Shown here: one piece after another, positions 1 through 5,424 of the stretch
Layout: each line of letters opens with the position of its first letter
Numbering within the stretch: position 1 is the first letter of the stretch
Assembly (NCBI GenBank): GCA_025800435.1
Contig: JAOXRV010000236.1
Coordinates: 1 to 5,424, forward strand
From: Cellvibrionaceae bacterium
Lineage (GTDB): Bacteria; Pseudomonadota; Gammaproteobacteria; Pseudomonadales; Cellvibrionaceae
DNA: 5,424 nucleotides
Direction: 5' to 3'
Program-made: the position numbers and the translations under genes
The notes under the pieces: model-generated
Seen by the model: the letters and a program-made list of their open reading frames with translations, nothing else
What the model was told of the DNA's origin: nothing
The model's database searches: none

Positions 1-474
1 TCGCGGGATAAATGGGGCAGCCCGATCAGTGTGATGATGGCCATTATCAAGCAGGAATCGGCCTTTTATAGTGATGCCAGGCCGCCCCGTCGCAAAATTT
101 TATGGGTAATACCCGGCCCACGTAAAAGCAGCGCCTACGGCTACCCCCAGGCCAAAGACGGCACCTGGGATTGGTATAAAAAATCCACCGGTCGCTGGGG
201 CCCGGACCGGGATGACTTTGGCGATGCCATCGATTTTGTCGGTTGGTATAACCAGCAGAGTGCCAAGCGCAACGGCATTAAAAAAACAGATGCCTATAAT
301 CTGTATTTAGCCTACCATGAGGGCCACGGCGGTTTTAGCCGGGGCAGCTATAAGAAAAAGGGCTGGCTTAAAAAAGTTGCGCGCAAGGTTTCCAAACAGG
401 CGGCCAGTTATCGCAGCCAGCTCAAAGGCTGCGAGGCGCGTTTACAGGCTGGCAGTGGCTGGTGGATATTTTAG
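1..474 (+). CDS. Lytic transglycosylase, SLT-domain protein (N-terminus missing)
   Basis: This is the C-terminal 157 residues of a small peptidoglycan lytic transglycosylase. The frame is open to base 1 and contains domain sequence before the first ATG (base 31), so the true start lies outside the window. The catalytic glutamate is very probably the E of IIKQESAF (codon 55-57), preceded by the helix SPISVMMA, as in SLT/lysozyme-like folds. It is followed by SAYGYPQAKDGTWDWY, which takes the place of the usual GLMQ motif, and by AYNLYLAYHEGHGGF, which takes the place of the AYN-G motif. The tail is basic (KKKGWLKKVARKV), with one cysteine and an aromatic end (GWWIF). Family knowledge says these enzymes cleave the MurNAc-GlcNAc bond in the periplasm, often as lipoproteins. 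The signal sequence would be in the missing part. The next gene starts 26 bp downstream on the same strand. The enzyme class is fairly sure, but the subfamily and cellular role are not. Confidence 0.85.
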   Translation, partial: SRDKWGSPISVMMAIIKQESAFYSDARPPRRKILWVIPGPRKSSAYGYPQAKDGTWDWYKKSTGRWGPDRDDFGDAIDFVGWYNQQSAKRNGIKKTDAYNLYLAYHEGHGGFSRGSYKKKGWLKKVARKVSKQAASYRSQLKGCEARLQAGSGWWIF

Positions 475-489
475 TTGGGGCAGTTTACT

Positions 490-494
490 AGGGG
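490..494 (+). promoter_or_regulatory. Ribosome binding site for the 501 start
   Basis: AGGGG lies 6 nt before the ATG at 501, in the 26-bp gap after the transglycosylase stop. It supports ATG 501 as the start of the downstream gene and separate translation initiation within a shared transcript. Confidence 0.55.
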
Positions 495-500
495 CAGGGC

Positions 501-926
501 ATGAGTGCTGATCAAGAATCGATCGTTTATGGCTGTATCAAAGATGCGGTGGATTTAATGGGCGATAGCGAGCGCCGCCGGGTTAATCGCTCGGCCATGT
601 TGGCGCTGCCCTCGGCGGATCAATGGCCGTTTTTAAGCCAGGAGATGTTCGCCATTCCGCGGGTTGAAACCAGTGCCGCCGGTTACCAGACCGAGGTGAT
701 GCACTTCGGCGCCTCCTATCAAGCCATCGAATACGAGTGGCAGCAGTGGTTAAAAGCCTTTGAGCAACTGCTGTCAAAAATGTATTGGGTGAGTGCCACT
801 GTGCACTTAGAGACGGAATTATCCGGCAGCCATATGTTTACCTGGGATTGCAACGAGGCTTTTCACAGCCCCGGCAGCGGCAATATGCGGGTCAGCTGCC
901 AATGGAGCCATGAATCCGGCCTCTAG
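501..926 (+). CDS. Conserved-looking hypothetical protein, 141 aa
   Basis: I do not recognise a named family. The product is an acidic, soluble-looking protein of 141 residues with no signal peptide and no membrane segment. The first half reads as helical (an N-terminal helix to about residue 20, then RRRVNRSAMLALP). The middle is rich in aromatics (QWPFLSQEMF, YQAIEYEWQQWLKAFEQLL). The C-terminal third alternates like beta strands (YWVSATVHLETELSG, MFTWDCNEAF, MRVSCQW) and has two cysteines at about residues 116 and 132. ATG 501 is chosen because AGGGG precedes it at good spacing and no other start has equal support. The gene follows the transglycosylase by 26 bp, so co-transcription is likely, but this alone does not give a cell-wall role. 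The coherent composition and ribosome binding site make it a real gene with good probability. Confidence 0.75.
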   Translation: MSADQESIVYGCIKDAVDLMGDSERRRVNRSAMLALPSADQWPFLSQEMFAIPRVETSAAGYQTEVMHFGASYQAIEYEWQQWLKAFEQLLSKMYWVSATVHLETELSGSHMFTWDCNEAFHSPGSGNMRVSCQWSHESGL

Positions 927-1036
927 GGGCTAAAATGGGTCTTCGATCCTGTAAACAACGAACTGAAGCTCTTGTAGTTAAGGGTTCCAGCCATGTCATT
1001 ATCTGCCGGCACAACCTTAGACCTCACCTCGCTGTA

Positions 1037-1148
1037 GAGCCTTGTGGTGGAGAAGGGGTTCTGGGGGCTTGGGAGCCAGGGATGGCGGACGAGAGCCCCA
1101 TGGAGGGGTTTATGCGTCCCCCAGAACCCCTTCTCCACCACAAGGCTC
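1037..1148. repeat. Perfect 31-bp inverted repeat with structured 50-nt loop
   Basis: The left arm (1037-1067, starting GAGCCTTGTGG) and the right arm (1118-1148, ending CCACAAGGCTC) are exact reverse complements over all 31 positions, with a 50-nt loop (1068-1117). Outside the arms the match stops at once apart from scattered bases. The loop holds a GCCA/TGGC hairpin capped by GGGA (1075-1086) and a CCCC/GGGG hairpin (1096-1108). The element sits between convergent genes, 110 bp after the stop at 926 and 18 bp past the stop of the minus-strand transporter at 1167. No T-tract follows the stem on either strand, so it is not a canonical intrinsic terminator. It could still stop transcripts or protect 3' ends from both sides. 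It resembles dispersed REP-like or MITE-like palindromic elements, but no target-site duplication is visible. The structure is certain; its class is inferred. I saw nothing else recognisable in 927-1036. Confidence 0.9.
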
Positions 1149-1166
1149 GGGGTCGAAGCTACTTCC

Positions 1167-2036
1167 CTAGGCGTTACGCCGCTCATCCCGCGCCGTGAGG
1201 TACACGGTAATCAAGCCGGCTAAGATCACCACCGCAATGCCAAATAAGGCGGTTTGGTCGGGGATATGGCCCCAGATCAGCCAGCCCAAGATCCCCGCGT
1301 TTACCACCGAGAAATAGCCAATAGGCGAGATCACGCTGGCTTTGGCATAGCTGTAGGCCTTGGTATAGAGCCACATGGCGGCAAAAATCGACAGACTGTT
1401 GTAGATCAAATAGGGCCAGGCCTGCAGTGGGATAGGTTGCCAGAACCACAGGGCGATGGGCAGGCTTAGTAGCAGCGAGATTAAATGGTAGTAAAACAGT
1501 ATTTTATTGCCGCTGTCGGTGGCCGATAGCAGGCGGGTGCTGAGCATCGATAGCGCCAGGGTAAGGCCAGAGCCCAGGCCGATTAAATGCCAGATGCTGG
1601 GTGAGCTTGAGGGCCGTAAAATAATGGCGATACCGACAAAACCAAGCACAATTGGCAACCAGCGGCTAGCGGGAATTTTGGCCCGCAGCCACAGCCAGGC
1701 AAGCGGTGCCACAAACAGTGGCGCCGAGTGGCGCAGCAGCGAGGCATCGACCAGTGGCACATGGTCTAGCGCCAAGTAAAAACAGTAGAAGCCCAAAAAC
1801 CCGGCCAGGCTGCGGATTATATGCCGGCCCCAGTAATCACTGGCCAATTCTGCCTTGCTTTGGCGCAGGGCCCAAGGTGCCAGTACCGCCAGGCCGATGA
1901 TAAACTGAATAAGTACGATACTGGTGACCGGTACCATGCTGGCGACATGTTTACTGGCGGCCGAGGCGGTTGCGCCGACGATGGTGGTGGCAAATGCAAA
2001 ACCTATCCCCATCAGCGGGCGATTGATGCTCGGCAT
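1167..2036 (-). CDS. EamA-family (DMT superfamily) inner-membrane transporter
   Basis: This is a 289-residue, strongly hydrophobic protein with about ten predicted helices arranged as two EamA repeats (roughly residues 8-140 and 150-282). Repeat 1 carries ALDHVPLVDASLLRHSAP followed by LFVAPLAWLWL. Repeat 2 carries AYSYAKASVISPIGYFSVV followed by GWLIWGHIPD. Both match the conserved end-of-repeat pattern of drug/metabolite transporters. The C-terminus is short and basic (ARDERRNA), as expected for a cytoplasmic tail. Family members export or import small metabolites such as amino acids, purines or S-adenosylmethionine, and the substrate here cannot be read from sequence. ATG 2036 is preferred. 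A TTG at 2111 would add 25 polar residues that do not look like transporter sequence, has no Shine-Dalgarno, and would use up most of the divergent promoter region. The ATG itself has only a weak upstream GACGAA. The gene is transcribed away from the antiporter. Confidence 0.88.
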   Translation of the reverse strand: MPSINRPLMGIGFAFATTIVGATASAASKHVASMVPVTSIVLIQFIIGLAVLAPWALRQSKAELASDYWGRHIIRSLAGFLGFYCFYLALDHVPLVDASLLRHSAPLFVAPLAWLWLRAKIPASRWLPIVLGFVGIAIILRPSSSPSIWHLIGLGSGLTLALSMLSTRLLSATDSGNKILFYYHLISLLLSLPIALWFWQPIPLQAWPYLIYNSLSIFAAMWLYTKAYSYAKASVISPIGYFSVVNAGILGWLIWGHIPDQTALFGIAVVILAGLITVYLTARDERRNA

Positions 2037-2177
2037 GGCTGTTTCGTCTGTTGTTTTTATTGTGCTAATGTCAGCGGCTCCCCTGTAAGCCACAAGTGTA
2101 ACAAATAACAATTATTAGGCCTGCGGCCTTTGCTGCCATTACTGGGTTAATTTTTACGTAAATAACGAAGGGCCCCT
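2037..2177. promoter_or_regulatory. Divergent promoter region between two transporter genes
   Basis: These 141 bp must hold the promoters of both the minus-strand EamA transporter and the plus-strand antiporter. Two dyads are visible. AGGCC-TGC-GGCCT at 2117-2129 is a 5-bp stem. TTTACGTAAA at 2153-2162 is an exact 10-bp palindrome just before the antiporter ribosome binding site. On the minus strand TTGTTA occurs twice close together (2111-2106 and 2104-2099). A weak plus-strand promoter candidate is TTGCTG (2130-2135) with TTTACG (2153-2158) at 17-nt spacing. I do not regard any -10/-35 pair as convincing. The palindrome could be an operator, but no regulator gene is adjacent. Confidence 0.4.
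2167..2172 (+). promoter_or_regulatory. Ribosome binding site for the antiporter
   Basis: GAAGGG ends 5 nt before the ATG at 2178 and fixes that codon as the start. No in-frame alternative nearby has a comparable site. Confidence 0.65.
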
Positions 2178-3551
2178 ATGAGTGAATTAGGTTTTTTAGT
2201 TGTGCTGCCATCGCTGTTGGCTATCGCCTTGGCGATTTGGACTCGCCAGGTACTGCTATCGCTGGCGGCGGGTATCTGGTTGGGGGCGGTGCTATTGTTG
2301 CAAAACCCTTTTGCGGCCATCGCCAATACCATCGAGCGAGTGGTGGCCGTACTGGGCTCGGCCGGTGATGCCCGGGTAATTTTATTTACCCTCTGTGTGG
2401 GCGGCCTGATTGGCTTGCTTGAGGCCAACGGTGGGGTGCGCGCTTTTATAAACTGGCTGGAGCATAAACGTTGGGCCCAATCGCCGCGTCAGGCCCAGTG
2501 GCTGGCCTGGATTTTGGGTATCGTTATATTTATCGAGAGCAATATCACCATCTTGGTGGCCGGTACCACCAGCAAACCATTGTTTGACCGCTTTAAACTG
2601 TCGCGTCAAAAGCTGGCCTATCTTATCGATTCCACCTCCGCCCCCATTTGTATTTTGATTCCTTTTAATGCCTGGGGGGCTTTTAATTTGGGCCTGTTGT
2701 CCGGTGCTGGTTTAGAGCAGCCACTAACGGTTTTTATGGAGGCGATATTGCTAAATTTTTACGCCTTATTCGCCGTGGCGCTGGCTGGCCTGAGCATTGC
2801 CTTTGACTGGAACTGGGGGCCAATGGCCAAGGCCGAAGCCGCCGCCGGTGAGCTGCCTTTGCTTGAACTGGCCAGTGCCGACAACGGCCGTCCAGCAGCG
2901 GCCGTCAAGCCCTGGGCCATGTTGCTACCGATTGTGGTGTTGGTATTGGCCATGCCCGTCGGACTGTTGATTACTGGTGATGGCCAGTTGTTGGCGGGCT
3001 CGGGCTCGACCAGTGTGCTGTGGGCGGTACTATTGGCCAGCCTGGTGGCCGCACTGTTTATGCGCCGCGCCGATAAGCTTAAGATTGGCGAGGCCTATTG
3101 GCGCGGTGCGGGTAAAATGTTGCCAATTGCCCTGGTGCTGATGCTGGCTTTGGCACTGGGGGCAGTGTCTAGAGAGTTGCAAGCCGGCGAATATATCGCG
3201 GGTTTGCTTAAGGCCAATCTGGCCCAGGCCTTGATTTTGCCGGCGGTATTTTTACTGGCCGCAGCGGTAGCCTTTGCCATCGGTTCCAGTTGGGGCACCT
3301 TTGCCTTGATGATTCCGATAGCCGTGGCCATGTCCGGCCAAGTGGAACTGGCACCGGCGGCGCTGGTGGCGGCGGTGTTATCGGGCGGTGTGTTTGGCGA
3401 TCATGCCTCACCCATTAGCGATACCACCGTAATTGCCTCCATGGCGGCCGAGGTCGATCATATTGACCATGTGCGCACCCAGTTGCCCTATGCATTGGTG
3501 GCCGGGCTGGCGGCACTTATTGGTTTTTTTGTGTTGGGTTTGGTTTATTAA
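2178..3551 (+). CDS. NhaC-family Na+/H+ antiporter
   Basis: This is a complete 457-residue inner-membrane protein with about 11-12 hydrophobic segments, of normal length for the NhaC family (Pfam Na_H_antiporter, TC 2.A.35). Its hallmarks are FIESNITILVAGTTSKPLFD (119-138 region), DSTSAPICILIPFNAWG (151-167) and GSSWGTF (369-375). The strongest is GGVFGDHASPISDTTVIAS (403-421), where the D-H-x-S-P-x-S-D-T-T pattern is the most characteristic family signature. The acidic and hydroxyl residues in these re-entrant-looking stretches are probably involved in ion binding. A more polar loop at about residues 215-245 (AKAEAAAGE...) separates the two halves. Family members exchange Na+ for H+, and some swap organic acids such as malate and lactate, so substrate specificity is not certain. 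It is divergent from the EamA gene and convergent with the dehydratase, so it is probably transcribed alone. Only 8 bp separate the two convergent stops, and no terminator hairpin is seen there. Confidence 0.92.
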   Translation: MSELGFLVVLPSLLAIALAIWTRQVLLSLAAGIWLGAVLLLQNPFAAIANTIERVVAVLGSAGDARVILFTLCVGGLIGLLEANGGVRAFINWLEHKRWAQSPRQAQWLAWILGIVIFIESNITILVAGTTSKPLFDRFKLSRQKLAYLIDSTSAPICILIPFNAWGAFNLGLLSGAGLEQPLTVFMEAILLNFYALFAVALAGLSIAFDWNWGPMAKAEAAAGELPLLELASADNGRPAAAVKPWAMLLPIVVLVLAMPVGLLITGDGQLLAGSGSTSVLWAVLLASLVAALFMRRADKLKIGEAYWRGAGKMLPIALVLMLALALGAVSRELQAGEYIAGLLKANLAQALILPAVFLLAAAVAFAIGSSWGTFALMIPIAVAMSGQVELAPAALVAAVLSGGVFGDHASPISDTTVIASMAAEVDHIDHVRTQLPYALVAGLAALIGFFVLGLVY

Positions 3552-3559
3552 GAGGTACC

Positions 3560-5424
3560 CTAGCGCCCGGCTTCGGCGGCGGCCAGGCTGGCGTCTTCGC
3601 AAATGGCCTGCATGCTGCGGCCGAACTCAGGCTTTAGCGGCTGTTGGGTTTGGAAGTGGATTGCGGGGGCGGCTAGCAGAGGCTGTAAATCGGCCAGGGT
3701 CTCGGTGCCTTCCAGTTCGATAATGGTTTGGATGCAGGCCTGTACTTCTTCCCAGCTCATGGCCTCTTCACGGCTGCGCATAATCCGCGGGTGACGGGTG
3801 TAGCCGCACTCTTCTTTAACCAACAGTTCTTCGTAGAGCTTTTCGCCGGCGCGCAGGCCTGTGTACTGGATTTCTATATCGCCGTCGGGGTTTTCCTCAG
3901 TTTTTAACTGCAGCCCAGACAGTAAAACCATTTCCTTGGCCAGCTCAGAAATTTTTACCGGCTCGCCCATATCCAGCACAAACACATCGCCACCAGAGCC
4001 CATGGCGCCGGCCTGAATGACCAGTTGCACCGCCTCGCTGGTGACCATAAAGTAGCGGGTGATATCCGGATGGGTAACGGTAATGGGGCCGCCTTTTGCG
4101 ATCTGCGCTTTAAAGCGGGGCACCACCGAGCCAGAGGAGCCGAGCACATTGCCAAAGCGCACCATGCAAAAACGGGTGTTGTCTTGCTGTCGGTCTAATG
4201 CCTGCAGGATAAGCTCGGCAATGCGCTTTGAGGCGCCCATAATATTGGTTGGGCGCACGGCTTTATCCGAGGAGATCAACACAAAGGTATTCACATTGGC
4301 CTTTACTGCAGCCATGGCCGTATGCCAGGTTGAAAGCACATTGTTGCGCAGGCCCTCGACCATGTTTTCCTCGACCAAGGGCACGTGTTTATAGGCGGCG
4401 GCGTGGTACACCGTATCAACCTGGTATTGTTTGAAGATGCGTCGCAGTACCGAAGGGTCAGCCGCCGAGCCGAGAATGTATTTAAGTTCAATGGTGCTGC
4501 CATTGCTGCCCTTATAAGGCTGCAGCGCCTCGTCCACTTGGTAGAGGCTAAATTCATTGAACTCCAGCATCAGCAGGATACGCGGTTTTAACAGCGCGAT
4601 CTGCTGGCATAGCTCGGTGCCGATTGAGCCGCCGGCGCCGGTGACCAGTACCACTTTGCCTTTAATATTGGCGGACATAAACTTTTGATCGGGTACGCTG
4701 GGGTCGCGGCCGAGTAGGTCTTCGATTTCGATATCTTTAATTTGGTTGAGATTGGCCTGGCCCGATAGAATCTCGGACATATTGGGCACGGTCTGAATTT
4801 TTACCCCCATGGCCTCTAGCTTTTGCACCACCTTGTGGCGACGGCCGCGGGGGGTTCGGCCCAGGGCCAGCAGCACCACATCGGTATCAAAGCGTTCTAC
4901 CAGGCTGGGCAGGTCTTCGGGTGGGTATACATTAAGTGCGCGCACTGAGCTTTTGTGCAGGTTGCGGTTGTCGTCGATAAAAGCGACCGGTTGGTAGTCG
5001 GGCGAGTGTTGCAACGCCGCCGCCAGTTGGCTACCGCTGATACCGGCGCCGTAGATAATAACTTTCTCGCCTTGCAGTACATCGCTCATTTGCACGAAGT
5101 TGCGAATCAGCAGCCGCGGTAGGCCTACAAACAGCAGCGCCGCAAAGGTATAAATAAGGGGCACCGCCCGGGGCATAAAGCTGTCGATAAAGAAGCTACT
5201 GGCGATTAGTGCCACGGCCGAGATAATGATACCGACTACAACCGTATAGAGGGCCTGATAGGTCATATAGCGCAGCACTGCCCGATAAAGACCCAGGCGA
5301 ATAAAAAAAGCGACCGATAAAACCGTGGTGAGGGCGTAGGTGAAGAAGTCTTCGCGCGCGCTAAATTCATAATCTGCGCCCAGGCGAATATAGTAGGCCA
5401 GGTAGAGGGCCGCAGTGATGGCTA
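3560..5424 (-). CDS. WbpM/CapD-type nucleotide-sugar 4,6-dehydratase (N-terminus missing)
   Basis: The frame stays open from the stop at 3560 to the right edge, giving 620 visible residues. The family is about 640-670 aa, so only a few dozen residues are missing. The GTG at 5278 is internal, because conserved membrane sequence (FFIRLGLYRAVLRYM) spans it. In order the protein shows N-terminal membrane helices (visible residues 1 to about 105), then a first nucleotide-binding fold with YGAGISG (about 124-130). The catalytic SDR domain follows with TGAGGSIG (about 261-268), HAAAYKHVPLVEEN, SSDKAVRPTN, MGASK (395-399), RFGNVLGSSGSV and GLRAGEKLYEEL. In this family the usual Y-x-x-x-K is M-x-x-x-K, as seen here, which fits the Ser-Met-Lys triad described for WbpM-like UDP-GlcNAc 4,6-dehydratases. 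The product would feed dideoxy/6-deoxy sugar synthesis (QuiNAc, FucNAc or bacillosamine type) for O-antigen, capsule or glycoprotein. The gene often ends such loci, so polysaccharide genes may lie beyond 5424. The exact substrate is inferred. Confidence 0.93.
   Translation of the reverse strand, partial: AITAALYLAYYIRLGADYEFSAREDFFTYALTTVLSVAFFIRLGLYRAVLRYMTYQALYTVVVGIIISAVALIASSFFIDSFMPRAVPLIYTFAALLFVGLPRLLIRNFVQMSDVLQGEKVIIYGAGISGSQLAAALQHSPDYQPVAFIDDNRNLHKSSVRALNVYPPEDLPSLVERFDTDVVLLALGRTPRGRRHKVVQKLEAMGVKIQTVPNMSEILSGQANLNQIKDIEIEDLLGRDPSVPDQKFMSANIKGKVVLVTGAGGSIGTELCQQIALLKPRILLMLEFNEFSLYQVDEALQPYKGSNGSTIELKYILGSAADPSVLRRIFKQYQVDTVYHAAAYKHVPLVEENMVEGLRNNVLSTWHTAMAAVKANVNTFVLISSDKAVRPTNIMGASKRIAELILQALDRQQDNTRFCMVRFGNVLGSSGSVVPRFKAQIAKGGPITVTHPDITRYFMVTSEAVQLVIQAGAMGSGGDVFVLDMGEPVKISELAKEMVLLSGLQLKTEENPDGDIEIQYTGLRAGEKLYEELLVKEECGYTRHPRIMRSREEAMSWEEVQACIQTIIELEGTETLADLQPLLAAPAIHFQTQQPLKPEFGRSMQAICEDASLAAAEAGR

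Noticed and set aside
1037..1148. Canonical intrinsic terminator.
   Set aside because: The stem is far longer than typical, the loop is 50 nt, and neither strand has a T-tract after the stem.
1020..1165. Insertion sequence with target-site duplication.
   Set aside because: No transposase frame lies inside the repeat and no flanking direct repeat could be found, so only a non-autonomous element remains possible.
923..1198. Two opposite 87-residue open frames over the inverted repeat (935-1198 on + and 1186-923 on -).
   Set aside because: They are by-products of the GC-rich palindrome lacking stop codons. There is no convincing ribosome binding site, the peptides are low in structure, and they overlap the transporter's 3' end.
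2037..2111. TTG start at 2111 for the EamA transporter, giving 314 residues.
   Set aside because: The extra 25 residues do not resemble family N-termini, no Shine-Dalgarno is present, and the extension would occupy the divergent promoter region.
5276..5278. GTG at 5278 as the start of the dehydratase.
   Set aside because: The frame continues to the window edge with membrane sequence typical of the WbpM N-terminus on both sides of this codon.
3560..5278. Open frames of 60-111 residues on the + strand within the dehydratase gene, and similar ones inside the antiporter and EamA genes.
   Set aside because: All are shadows of strongly supported genes, with arginine/proline-rich or otherwise protein-unlike composition and no start signals.

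Overview
The window looks like a chromosomal segment from a Gram-negative bacterium, most probably a gammaproteobacterium. The support is a WbpM-type C6-dehydratase with its membrane-bound N-terminus, a small SLT transglycosylase, a mid-50s GC content by eye and densely packed genes. A marine or Cellvibrionales-like lineage would fit, but that is an impression and was not tested. No phage, plasmid, CRISPR, tRNA or rRNA signature is visible.

Layout from left to right: (1) 1-474 (+) is the 3' part of a lytic transglycosylase gene cut by the left edge. (2) 501-926 (+) is a 141-residue protein of unknown function, 26 bp downstream and probably in the same operon. (3) 927-1166 is a convergent intergenic gap. 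It holds a perfect 31-bp inverted repeat (1037-1067 and 1118-1148) whose 50-nt loop contains two further small hairpins. This is the least ordinary DNA in the window. (4) 1167-2036 (-) is a ten-helix EamA/DMT transporter. (5) 2037-2177 is a divergent promoter region with two short palindromes. (6) 2178-3551 (+) is an NhaC-family Na+/H+ antiporter. (7) 3560-5424 (-) is a WbpM/CapD-type nucleotide-sugar 4,6-dehydratase that runs off the right edge. Its stop lies 8 bp from that of the antiporter.

The genes do not form one pathway. The left pair acts on, or sits beside, cell-wall turnover. The middle two are divergent membrane transporters, one for an unknown small solute and one for sodium/proton homeostasis. 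The right gene is the 3' end of what is probably a surface-polysaccharide (O-antigen or capsule) locus lying beyond the window. No clear new multi-gene system is visible. The main candidates for follow-up are the structured inverted repeat at 1037-1148 and the uncharacterised protein at 501-926.
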